Shown piece by piece: positions 53,919 to 61,691 of a stretch of 64,000 bases of DNA (its first letter is position 1; each line of letters starts with the position of its first letter). The translations under genes were made by a program, and so were the position numbers. The DNA is from Mycolicibacterium sp. 018/SC-01/001. Lineage in GTDB: Bacteria > Actinomycetota > Actinomycetes > Mycobacteriales > Mycobacteriaceae. Under the pieces are notes generated by a model, which searched no databases, was not told the origin of the DNA, and was given only the letters and a program-made list of their open reading frames with translations. The stretch is from contig NZ_VKAA01000002.1 in assembly GCF_007096635.1 (NCBI RefSeq), positions 62,001 through 126,000 of the forward strand, given 5' to 3'.

Positions 53919-54572
53919 ATGGACGTCGACGCCTTTCTGCAGACGATCCCGCCGATCGCGGTGTACCTGGTCGTCGGCGCCGTGGTCGGAATCGAAAGCC
54001 TGGGCATTCCGCTGCCCGGCGAGATCGCTCTGGTCGCTGCCGCGCTGCTGTCGTCTCGCCACAGCATCGCCGTCAGCCCGGTCGGCGTCGCGGCGGCGGG
54101 CGCTCTCGGCGCGATCTGCGGCGACACGATCGGCTACACGGTCGGACGTCGCTTCGGGATGCCGCTGTTCGAACGCCTCGGCAGGCGCTTCCCGAACCAC
54201 TTCGGACCCGGACACGTCGCGCTGGCCAAAGCGCTCTTCCACCGCTGGGGCATGGTCGCGGTGTTCTTCGGGCGGTTCATCGCGCTGCTGCGCATCTTCG
54301 CGGGGCCGCTGGCCGGTGCCATGCGCATGCACTATCCGCGGTTCCTCGCGGCCAATGCCAGCGGAGCGATCGCCTGGGCCGGCGGCACCGTCGCCGTCAT
54401 CTACTACGCCGGCATCGCGGCCGAACGCTGGCTGTCCAGGTTCTCGTGGATCGCACTCGTCGCGGCCATCCTGATCGGCATCGGCATGACACTTCTGATG
54501 CGCGACCGGACGTCGCGCCTGGTCGCCCAGTTCGACGCCGAGAACGACTGGGAGAGCCTGCGCCGGAACTAG
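53919..54572 (+). CDS. DedA family membrane protein
   Basis: A 217-residue SNARE-associated/DedA protein with about five helices. Marks: VVGIESLGIPLPGEIALV near the N-terminus and GRFIALLRIFAGPLAGAMRM with the conserved F/Y-x-R-x3-R motif. Members of the family move undecaprenyl phosphate or phospholipids between membrane leaflets. Six bases after the transpeptidase, so probably one operon on cell-envelope function. The last bases overlap the convergent ATPase gene. Confidence 0.92.
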   Translation: MDVDAFLQTIPPIAVYLVVGAVVGIESLGIPLPGEIALVAAALLSSRHSIAVSPVGVAAAGALGAICGDTIGYTVGRRFGMPLFERLGRRFPNHFGPGHVALAKALFHRWGMVAVFFGRFIALLRIFAGPLAGAMRMHYPRFLAANASGAIAWAGGTVAVIYYAGIAAERWLSRFSWIALVAAILIGIGMTLLMRDRTSRLVAQFDAENDWESLRRN

Positions 54573-56563
54573 CTCGGCGGGCTCAGATCCAGGCGCCGCA
54601 GCAGTTGCGCATTGAGGGCGACGACGACCGTCGACAGCGACATCAGGATCGCACCGACGGACATGGGCATCACGAACCCGATGGGCGCGAGGACACCGGC
54701 AGCCAACGGGACGGAGACGAGGTTGTACCCGGCACCCCACCAGAGATTCTGTGCCATCTTGCGGTAGGTGGCCCGCGACAGCTGGATGACCGAGAGCACG
54801 GAGCGCGGGTCGGAGCTCGCGAGGATGACCCCGGCGGACGCGATCGCGACGTCGGTGCCGGCGCCGATCGCGATGCCGACGTCGGCCTGCGCCAGTGCCG
54901 GCGCGTCGTTGACGCCGTCGCCGACCATGGCCACTTTTCTGCCCTCGTGCTGCAGCGCGGCGACCGTCGCGGCCTTGTCCTCGGGGCGCACGCCGGCGAA
55001 CACCCGGTCGATGCCGAGATCGTCGGCCACCGCGCGCGCAACCGGGTGGGCATCGCCGGTGATCATGACGACGTCGATGCTGAGTGCGTGCACAACGTGG
55101 ACGGCGTCGCGGGATTCGGGTCGGATCTCGTCGGCGAGGCGCAGTCCGCCGAGCACAGCGTCGTCGCGGACGACGTGCAGGATGATCGCGCCCTCGTCGC
55201 GCCACGCCGCAGCGGTGCTGACCTCCTGCGCGCCGATCTCGTCGAGAAGGCGGGGGCCGCCCACCCGGATCTGATGCCCGTCGACGGTCGCCGAGACTCC
55301 GACCGCGGGCGATGAGGAGAAGCCGGCGGCCTGCGGCACGGTGAGTCCATGCTCGGAGGCGGCTCTGTCGATCGCTCGCGCCAGCGGGTGCTCGCTGTCG
55401 GCCTCGGCAGCGGCGGCCAGCGCGAGCACGGTGTCCTCGTCTGCATCGGCGAAGGCCTGGATCGCCGTCACGGTGGGTTCGCCCTTGGTCAGGGTGCCGG
55501 TCTTGTCGAACAGCACGGCGTCGACGGTGCGCATGCCCTCGAGCGCCAGCCGGTCCTTGATCAGCACCCCGCTCCGCGCGGCTCGTTCCGTCGCGATGGA
55601 CACCACCAGAGGAATCGCCAACCCGAGCGCGTGCGGGCACGCGATCACGAGCACGGTGATCGCCCGCACGACCGCCGCGTCGGGGTCTCCGGCGATCGAC
55701 CACGCGACCGCGGTGACCGCCGCGGTGCTCAGCGCGAACCAGAACAACCAGCCGGCGGCCCGGTCGGCGAGACGCTGCGCCCGTGACGAGGAGTTCTGCG
55801 CGTCGCTGACCAACCGCTGGATACCGGCCAGCGCGGTGTCGTCGCCGATCGCGGTGACCTCGACCCGCAGTCCGGAATCAGTGGCGACGGTTCCGGCCGT
55901 CACCGCGTCGCCGATGCCACGGGTCACCGGTCTCGACTCGCCGGTGACCATCGACTCGTCCATGTCGGCGCGTCCGTCGACGATCCTGCCGTCCGCAGGC
56001 ACGCTGCCACCCGGCCGAATCAGCACCGTGTCCCCCACGCGCAGGTCGGCGGCCGCGACCGTGACCGTGCGTTCGCCGTCGATCTTCTCGGCCTCGTCGG
56101 GCAGGAGTGCTGCCAGCGAGTCGAGCGCCGAGGTGGTCTGCGCGAGGGAGCGCATCTCGATCCAGTGTCCCAGGAGCATGATGACGATCAGCAGCGCCAG
56201 TTCCCACCAGAACTCCAGTTCGTGGTGCAGCAGGCCGAGGCTCGCACCCCACGAGGCGACGAAGGCCACGGTGATGGCCAGGCCGATCAGCAGCATCATT
56301 CCTGGCTTGCGGGAACGGATTTCGCTGAGCGCGCCGCTGAGGAACGGCCGCCCGCCGACGATGTACATCACGGTGCCCAGCAGCGGAGCGATCCAGTGGG
56401 CGCCAGGGACAACAGGCACCGGGTAGCCGAGCAGCGTCGCGAACATGCTCGAGAACGCAAGGACCGGGACGGCGATGATCAGGTTGAGCCAGAACAGCTG
56501 CCGGAACTGGGCGACATGGTCGCCGTGTCCGCCGTGAGCTGCGTGGCTGTCATCGTGGGCCAT
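54569..56563 (-). CDS. CopB-type heavy-metal P1B ATPase
   Basis: A 664-residue metal-exporting P-type ATPase. The N-terminus is His-rich (DDSHAAHGGHGDH) in place of a CXXC domain. The ion-binding motif is CPH (residues 309-311), not CPC, which assigns it to the CopB (P1B-3) class for copper or silver. The phosphorylated aspartate is in DKTGT (353-357); MVGDGVNDAPALAQADVGIAIG is the hinge. The ATG at 56563 was chosen since the frame open to 56614 runs into the operators. Two sites matching TACCC-N5-GGGTA precede it, so copper induction by a RicR/CsoR-type repressor is expected. Confidence 0.93.
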   Translation of the reverse strand: MAHDDSHAAHGGHGDHVAQFRQLFWLNLIIAVPVLAFSSMFATLLGYPVPVVPGAHWIAPLLGTVMYIVGGRPFLSGALSEIRSRKPGMMLLIGLAITVAFVASWGASLGLLHHELEFWWELALLIVIMLLGHWIEMRSLAQTTSALDSLAALLPDEAEKIDGERTVTVAAADLRVGDTVLIRPGGSVPADGRIVDGRADMDESMVTGESRPVTRGIGDAVTAGTVATDSGLRVEVTAIGDDTALAGIQRLVSDAQNSSSRAQRLADRAAGWLFWFALSTAAVTAVAWSIAGDPDAAVVRAITVLVIACPHALGLAIPLVVSIATERAARSGVLIKDRLALEGMRTVDAVLFDKTGTLTKGEPTVTAIQAFADADEDTVLALAAAAEADSEHPLARAIDRAASEHGLTVPQAAGFSSSPAVGVSATVDGHQIRVGGPRLLDEIGAQEVSTAAAWRDEGAIILHVVRDDAVLGGLRLADEIRPESRDAVHVVHALSIDVVMITGDAHPVARAVADDLGIDRVFAGVRPEDKAATVAALQHEGRKVAMVGDGVNDAPALAQADVGIAIGAGTDVAIASAGVILASSDPRSVLSVIQLSRATYRKMAQNLWWGAGYNLVSVPLAAGVLAPIGFVMPMSVGAILMSLSTVVVALNAQLLRRLDLSPPS

Positions 56564-56581
56564 GGTCGCTCTCTCGCTCTT

Positions 56582-56598
56582 ATACCCCGGAGGGGTAT
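56582..56598. promoter_or_regulatory. Copper-responsive (RicR/CsoR-type) operator, proximal
   Basis: ATACCCC-GGA-GGGGTAT, a perfect palindrome that contains TACCC-N5-GGGTA, the known RicR consensus. It is 18 bp before the ATPase start. Confidence 0.8.
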
Positions 56599-56614
56599 CA
56601 CTGGAGGTAACCAT

Positions 56615-56631
56615 ATACCCCCACTGGGTAT
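56615..56631. promoter_or_regulatory. Copper-responsive (RicR/CsoR-type) operator, distal
   Basis: ATACCC-CCACT-GGGTAT, again TACCC-N5-GGGTA. Its centre is 33 bp from the proximal site, about three turns. Confidence 0.8.
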
Positions 56632-56684
56632 GCCGCTAAGCAGGATCGGCGAGATTTCGCCGGTCAGCCAGCCTGAGGCTATAC

Positions 56685-56698
56685 GTAACAAGTGTTAC
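56685..56698. promoter_or_regulatory. Palindrome before chrB, probable ChrB operator
   Basis: GTAACA-AG-TGTTAC, a perfect 6-2-6 palindrome ten bases before the GTG of the ChrB-like gene. It overlaps a TTACAT hexamer at a -10-like position, so a bound repressor would block transcription. Confidence 0.65.
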
Positions 56699-56708
56699 AT
56701 TGCCCGCT

Positions 56709-57254
56709 GTGGCAGATCCTGACGTGCGATGGCTCGTGCTCGTCGCGCGGCTTCCCGCGGAGCCGTCCAGACACCGCGTCGCGGTATGGCGCGAACTCCG
56801 CCGCACCGGCGCCGTCCCGCTCGGGCAGGGGTCGTGGGCGGTGCCCGAGGCGCCGGCGTTCATCGAGGGAATCGATCGGGCTGTCGATATCGCCGACCGT
56901 GGCGACGGCGAGGTGATCGTGCTGACGGCAGTCGCACGTTCTGCCCGCGACGACGAGCGCCTCGTCGCCCTGTTCACCGAGCAGCGCGAAGCGGAATGGT
57001 CGGAATTCATCGCCGACTGCGGCAAATTCGACGCCGAGATCGACCGCGAGATCGCGCAGTCCAAATTCACGCTCGCCGAGCTCGAGGAAGAGGAACAGAG
57101 CCTCGAACGGTTGCGCCGCTGGCATCGCACGATCAAGTCACGCGACATCTTCGGCGCCCCGTCCTCGGGCCAGGCCGAATACTTGTTGAAGCACTGCCAG
57201 GAGCGGCTGGCCGACTACACCGAGCGTGTCTTCGCCGCGCTGCACAAGACCTGA
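56709..57254 (+). CDS. chrB: ChrB-like regulator (chromate resistance N-terminal domain)
   Basis: A 181-residue protein matching the ChrB N-terminal domain: WLVLVARLPAEPSRHRVAVWRELRRTGAVPLGQGSWAVPEAP, then a helical region with EWSEFIADCGKFDAEIDREIAQSKFTLAELEEEEQSLERLRRWHRTIKSRD. ChrB proteins sense chromate and control chr operons; this form lacks the C-terminal ChrB enzyme-like domain. The GTG at 56709 was preferred over the TTG at 56700, which lies in the -10 region. It heads an operon with a PAP2 phosphatase and an MFS transporter rather than ChrA. Confidence 0.85.
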   Translation: MADPDVRWLVLVARLPAEPSRHRVAVWRELRRTGAVPLGQGSWAVPEAPAFIEGIDRAVDIADRGDGEVIVLTAVARSARDDERLVALFTEQREAEWSEFIADCGKFDAEIDREIAQSKFTLAELEEEEQSLERLRRWHRTIKSRDIFGAPSSGQAEYLLKHCQERLADYTERVFAALHKT

Positions 57255-57283
57255 CGACCACCGCACGTGAGGACCACAGAATC

Positions 57284-57886
57284 GTGAACACGCTCGACCA
57301 TTCGTTGTTCCTTCACATCAACGATTTCGCCCGCTCCACCGGCTGGCTGCACCCGGTGGTTGTCGGGTGGGCCACGTACGGCATCGCGATCTTCGCGGTT
57401 CTCATGCTGCTGGGGTGGTGGCGGGCCCGCCGGCGCGACGATCCCACCGCCATGGCCGCGGCCCTGTGGGCACCACTGGCGACCGTGATCGCGGTGACCC
57501 TCAACCAACCCGTCGCCGCCCTGGTCGCAGAGCCCCGGCCATATACCTCCCTACCCGGCATCCTCGTCCTGGCGCACCAGAGCACTGATCCGTCGTTCCC
57601 GAGCGATCACGCCGTCGCCGCGGGAGCGGCAGCGGTGTCGCTCTTCGTCGTCGATCTGGCGATCGGCTCCATCGCCGCCGTGGCGGCCGTCCTGATGGCA
57701 TTCGCCCGTGTCTACATTGCCGCGCACTACCCTGGCGATGTCGTCGCCGGACTCGCACTGGGCATCGCCGTCGCGCTCGTGGGGTGGGCACTCGTCCGTC
57801 GCCCGCTCGTCACATTGGTTGAGCGACTTCGTCAGTCGCGTCTGCACACCCTGACATCCGCGCACCGGCGTCGCGAAGCCTCATGA
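57284..57886 (+). CDS. PAP2 superfamily membrane phosphatase
   Basis: A 200-residue PAP2-type lipid phosphatase with about five to six helices. Catalytic motifs: VAEPRPYT (first), PSFPSDHAVAAG (second, with the histidine) and ARVYIAAHYPGDVVAG (third). It would remove phosphate from isoprenoid or lipid phosphates at the membrane surface. The GTG at 57284 follows GAGGACC and was chosen because the long frame from 56729 is a shadow of chrB. The stop overlaps the MFS start (ATGA). Confidence 0.9.
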   Translation: MNTLDHSLFLHINDFARSTGWLHPVVVGWATYGIAIFAVLMLLGWWRARRRDDPTAMAAALWAPLATVIAVTLNQPVAALVAEPRPYTSLPGILVLAHQSTDPSFPSDHAVAAGAAAVSLFVVDLAIGSIAAVAAVLMAFARVYIAAHYPGDVVAGLALGIAVALVGWALVRRPLVTLVERLRQSRLHTLTSAHRRREAS

Positions 57887-59070
57887 CCGGAACTGAGAAG
57901 CAGACGCCGCGCCACCTCTACTGGCCGCTCTACGCTGCCGGATTCGTCACCGCCGTCGGCGCTCATTCCATCGCCGCCAATCTGGCGACCTACGGACAGC
58001 AGCAGCACGCCAGCCTGCTGACGATCGGCCTGCTGCTCGCCGTCTATGACGCCGCCGAAGTGATCCTCAAACCCGTCTTCGGCACACTGGTGGATCGCGT
58101 CGGTCCCCGCCCTGTGCTCATCGGCGGTCTGATCGGATTCGCCTGCGCATCAGTCGCATTCGTCGCCGCGGGTGATCCCGGCCTGCTCGGCGCCGCGCGC
58201 TTCGGGCAAGGAGCGGCCGCGGCCGCGTTCTCACCTGCGGCATCCACATTGGTGGCACGGCTCCAGTCACCCGGCGGTCACGCGCGCCGGTTCGGCAGCT
58301 ACGGCGCGTGGAAAGGGCTGGGGTACACGCTGGGTCCGCTCCTGGGCGGAGCACTGGTGGCCCTCGGCGGGTACGGCGCGCTGTTCGCCTGCCTCGGCGG
58401 GCTCGCCGTGCTCGTCGCCGTCTGGGCCGCCGCCATCGTGCCCCGCGTCGAGCCGCTGCCGCGCCGGCGTTCCACGGTGGTGGACCTCGCCCGGCGACTC
58501 ACCCGACGCGCGTTCCTCGTCCCCACCCTGATACTCGCCGCGTCGACCGCGGCTCTGTCCATCGGCGTGGGATTCTTCCCGATTCTCGCCACGTCGGCCG
58601 GCGCCGGCGCAGTGCTCAGCGGTGCACTGGTGTCCCTGCTGTCCGCCTGCGCAGCGTTGTCCCAACCATGGGCGGGCCGCGCGCTGGATGCCCGCCGCAT
58701 CGGTTACCGGGCCGGCGCTGTCGCGGGGGCGATCTCCTGCGGCATCGGTTTCCTGCTGGCCGGACTGCTCGGCGGACCAGCTGGACTGACGGTCGGTGCC
58801 GTCGCCATCGGAGTCGGCGCGGGTGTGCTGACACCACTCGGGTTCGCAGCCCTGGCCGCCTCCGCACCTCAGGAGCGGCTCGGAGAGACCATGGGGTCCG
58901 CCGAGGTCGGCCGTGAACTCGGCGATGCCGGAGGCCCGATCCTCGTCGGAGCCGTGGCCGGGGTGGCCACGCTGGGGCTCGGGTGCGTCGCTGCCGCGGC
59001 GCTCATGGCCGGCGTGGCCGCCCTCGCGGCGGTACGAGGGGGCGAGGCGCCTACTTCGGGGGCATCCTGA
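57883..59070 (+). CDS. MFS transporter
   Basis: A 395-residue major facilitator with about 12 helices. The loop 2-3 motif is LKPVFGTLVDRVGPRPVLIGG, and GRELGDAGGPILVG marks the C-terminal half. In chrB operons an MFS protein can replace the chromate pump ChrA, so chromate or a related anion efflux is possible but not shown. Its end overlaps the convergent SDR gene by 20 bases. Confidence 0.9.
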   Translation: MTGTEKQTPRHLYWPLYAAGFVTAVGAHSIAANLATYGQQQHASLLTIGLLLAVYDAAEVILKPVFGTLVDRVGPRPVLIGGLIGFACASVAFVAAGDPGLLGAARFGQGAAAAAFSPAASTLVARLQSPGGHARRFGSYGAWKGLGYTLGPLLGGALVALGGYGALFACLGGLAVLVAVWAAAIVPRVEPLPRRRSTVVDLARRLTRRAFLVPTLILAASTAALSIGVGFFPILATSAGAGAVLSGALVSLLSACAALSQPWAGRALDARRIGYRAGAVAGAISCGIGFLLAGLLGGPAGLTVGAVAIGVGAGVLTPLGFAALAASAPQERLGETMGSAEVGRELGDAGGPILVGAVAGVATLGLGCVAAAALMAGVAALAAVRGGEAPTSGAS

Positions 59071-59827
59071 TGCCGCCGTCGACGCGGACGACTTCGGCGT
59101 TCATGTAGGAGTTCGTCAGCAGCTCGACCACCATCGACGCCAGCTCTTCGGGTTTGCCGAGACGGCGGGGGTAGAGCACGGATTCGCCGAGCTTGGCCTT
59201 GAACGCCTCCGAGTCCGGGCCTTCGCCGTAGATCGGGGTGTCGATCAGGCCGGGAGCGACGGTGTTGACGCGGATGCCGACTGCGGCGAGGTCGCGCGCC
59301 ACGGGCAGGGTCAGCCCGACGACGCCACCCTTGGACGAGGAGTAGGCGGCCTGGCCGATCTGACCGTCGAATGCTGCCACGCTGGTCATGTTGACGATCG
59401 CGCCGCGCTCGCCGGTATCGGTGAGGTCGAGGCGGCTCATCGCGGTGGCCGCGAGGCGGATGCAGTCGAAGGTGCCGACCAGGTTGATCGCGAGCACCTT
59501 CTTGTAGGCGTCGAGGTTGTGCGCCGAGGCGAACTCACCGTCCTTGCCGATTGTCCTTTGGGCCCAACCGATTCCGGCGGAGTTCACCAGGACGCGCAGC
59601 GGTCCGAGGTCGACGGCGGTGTTGACCGCGTCCTCGATCTGGGCGGTGTCGGTCACGTCGACGCTGACGTACGCGCCGCCGATCTCGTGAGCGAGTTCCT
59701 GCCCGCGCTCGGCCTGCAGGTCGGCGATGATGACCCGAGCGCCCCGAGAGGCGAGGAGGCGGGAGGTGGCGGCGCCGATGCCTGATGCTCCGCCGGTGAC
59801 AATTGCGCTTGTTCCGTTGACGTCCAC
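59051..59827 (-). CDS. SDR, 3-hydroxyacyl-CoA dehydrogenase type II-like
   Basis: A 258-residue classical SDR close to the HSD10/17-beta-HSD10 group and to M. tuberculosis Rv1144. TGGASGIGAA binds the cofactor, with DLQ after strand 2 indicating NAD; NSAGIGWAQ, the active-site serine in NMTSVAAF, YSSSK, and APGLIDTPIY follow. It probably oxidises short branched 3-hydroxyacyl-CoAs. The GTG at 59827 gives MDVNGTSAIVTGG; the long frame upstream crosses the divergent permease gene. Confidence 0.9.
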   Translation of the reverse strand: MDVNGTSAIVTGGASGIGAATSRLLASRGARVIIADLQAERGQELAHEIGGAYVSVDVTDTAQIEDAVNTAVDLGPLRVLVNSAGIGWAQRTIGKDGEFASAHNLDAYKKVLAINLVGTFDCIRLAATAMSRLDLTDTGERGAIVNMTSVAAFDGQIGQAAYSSSKGGVVGLTLPVARDLAAVGIRVNTVAPGLIDTPIYGEGPDSEAFKAKLGESVLYPRRLGKPEELASMVVELLTNSYMNAEVVRVDGGIRMPPK

Positions 59828-59908
59828 AGCCGGAGTGTAGACAGGGGTCCGGAGAGGCCCGAAGGTCGGTGACCGATAGGTGTCGAGGAGCGCTGCGACA
59901 CTGGGGGC

Positions 59909-60667
59909 GTGACCAACAGTGAGCCGCTGCTCGGCCCGGGCCTCATCGCGGTGTGTGTGGTGATGGCTATCGCGGCGGGAGTCGTCTCGCGGTTCGTGCT
60001 CCACGGTTCTTTCTGGCCGGTTCCCGGGGCGGCCGTGCGCGCGGCTGTCCAGTTGGCCGCGGTCGCCACGGTGCTGGCGGCGGCGATGGCACGGCTGTGG
60101 TCGTCGATGCTGGTGCTCGTGGTGATGTTCGCGGTGGCCACTCTGACTGCGGCGCGGCGCAGCGAGGCCGACGAGGGCTCGCTCTGGCTGGCCGCGTCGC
60201 TCGCGACCGGAATGGCGTCCGTCATCCCACTTCTGCTGCTGAGCCGCGTGGTGCCGTTGACCGGTGTCGCGCTGGTCCCGGTGTTCGGCATCGTGCTGGG
60301 TGGCACGATGACCGCCGCAGCGGTCGCTGCGCGTCGCGCCCTCGACTCCTTGAGCCAGCGCCGAGGCGAAGTGGAGGCCGCATTGAGTCTTGGCATTTCT
60401 GAACGTGATTCGCGCCTGTTGGTGATCGAGCGGCCGCTCGCCGATGCTCTGATCCCGAATCTGGATCAGGCGCGCACCGCCGGTCTCGTCACGCTGCCCG
60501 GCGCCTTCGTCGGCGTGTTGCTGGCCACGGGCTCGGCGGCGCAGGCCGGCGCTGTCCAGGTGATGGTGTTGATCTCGCTGATGCTCGCGCAGGCGTGCAG
60601 CGTAGCGATCACCGGTGAACTGATCGCCCGCGGCCACATCTCTCGACGCGCCGCACGGATCTCGTAG
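59909..60667 (+). CDS. UPF0014 / FetB-like ABC permease
   Basis: A 252-residue membrane protein of the UPF0014 family, six to seven helices. Marks: AAVRAAVQLAAVATVL, VPVFGIVLGGTMTAAAVAARRALDSL and LVTLPGAFVGVLLATGSA. E. coli FetB works with the ATPase FetA in iron export. No FetA-like ATPase gene is near it here, so its partner, if any, is encoded elsewhere. The TAG overlaps the last three bases of the convergent tRNA. Confidence 0.85.
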   Translation: MTNSEPLLGPGLIAVCVVMAIAAGVVSRFVLHGSFWPVPGAAVRAAVQLAAVATVLAAAMARLWSSMLVLVVMFAVATLTAARRSEADEGSLWLAASLATGMASVIPLLLLSRVVPLTGVALVPVFGIVLGGTMTAAAVAARRALDSLSQRRGEVEAALSLGISERDSRLLVIERPLADALIPNLDQARTAGLVTLPGAFVGVLLATGSAAQAGAVQVMVLISLMLAQACSVAITGELIARGHISRRAARIS

Positions 60668-60738
60668 GGCGGGCGGGGCTCGAACCCGCGACCAATGGAT
60701 TATGAGTCCACGGCTCTAACCGACTGAGCTACCGCCCC
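60665..60738 (-). tRNA. tRNA-Met (anticodon CAU)
   Basis: The 74-nt minus-strand sequence folds as a cloverleaf: acceptor GGGGCGG/CCGCCCT with one G-U pair, D stem GCTC/GAGC, anticodon stem GTGGA/TCCAT around CTCATAA, T stem GCGGG/CCCGC around TTCGAGC, discriminator A. Looks like an elongator Met; a lysidine-modified tRNA-Ile2 cannot be ruled out from sequence alone. Confidence 0.92.
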
Positions 60739-60839
60739 TTGCGCGGCCACCATGGTCGCATACGCGCGTCGAGTGCACGGAATGTGACGGGCACACTCGG
60801 GCGGATGCATCAGAAACCGTACATTCGAGCGGCGCGCGC

Positions 60840-61682
60840 TCACGCGAAGACGGTCTGCCCCGCCTCGTCGACCTCGTAGCGCTCGGTCCCCTCCTCAACC
60901 CGTGGCGCGTCGGCGCCCAGCGCCACCGCGATCTTGTTGGCCGCGTTGCGCATCACGTCGAGCGTCAATTCGAACGCCTGCGTCTCGGAGAAGTGCTTGT
61001 GTATCCCGTGGGCCACCGACTCGCTGATGTCCGAGGGCGTCCAGATCAGGGCGTCCACGTAGCGCAGCGCCGCCTTGTGGGCCTTGGTCAGTTCCTCGGA
61101 GGACTCGTAATCCTCGATCTGCCGGTACAGGTCCTCCGAGCCGCCTGCATCGAGGGCGTGAGTTTCTCGGAGCGACTTGCACAGCCGGCAGTTGTGCGCC
61201 GCCGCGCCGCGCAGCCGCACCACCTCCGTCGTCACCGCGTCGAGTTCTCGCAACCGGGCCACCGCGGGGACGAACCCGCCCAGCAGCTCGTTCACCAGAT
61301 CCCCGTCGCCGTCCCACGCGATCTCGGACACGACACCCGGCTTACCGAGACCCAGTGCGCGACACCCCGACCACACTCGCGGCACGAAATCGGCGACGAA
61401 CACCGCCGCCACAACGCGAAACGCCTTGTCGCCGTACGTATTCAGCAGTCGCTGCCGCTGGTTGTCGCCGATCCCGGTGACATCGGTGCTGAATTGCTCG
61501 GCGAACGCCGCCAGCACCTTCTCCTCGTCGGACCGCTCGTCGACGAGGTCCACCGGAATCGGCAGTGGTGGTAGCGACAGCGCCCGTCCGCACGTCAGCC
61601 GCATCACCGAGTCGGCGCGAGTGTCCCCCGAGGACATCGCGACGAGCTCGGCCAGCCGTTCGGGCAGTGTGCGGTCGCTCAC
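60840..61682 (-). CDS. AhpD-like (carboxymuconolactone decarboxylase family) protein
   Basis: A 280-residue helical protein. The AAAHNCRLCKSLRETHALDAGGSED segment has the CxxC and histidine of the AhpD/CMD redox family; the C-terminal ETQAFELTLDVMRNAANKIAVALGADAP fits the same fold. It may act as a disulfide reductase or peroxidase partner. The ATG at 61682 is accepted as the first start. It follows the tldE gene by only nine bases in the other coordinate sense, so it lies downstream or separately transcribed from TldDE on the same strand. Confidence 0.82.
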   Translation of the reverse strand: MSDRTLPERLAELVAMSSGDTRADSVMRLTCGRALSLPPLPIPVDLVDERSDEEKVLAAFAEQFSTDVTGIGDNQRQRLLNTYGDKAFRVVAAVFVADFVPRVWSGCRALGLGKPGVVSEIAWDGDGDLVNELLGGFVPAVARLRELDAVTTEVVRLRGAAAHNCRLCKSLRETHALDAGGSEDLYRQIEDYESSEELTKAHKAALRYVDALIWTPSDISESVAHGIHKHFSETQAFELTLDVMRNAANKIAVALGADAPRVEEGTERYEVDEAGQTVFA

Positions 61683-61691
61683 GCGGTGAGC

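Noticed and set aside
56564..56614. Longer N-terminus for the CopB-type ATPase
   Set aside because: It would be encoded by the copper operator region; the ATG at 56563 starts the His-rich N-terminus directly.
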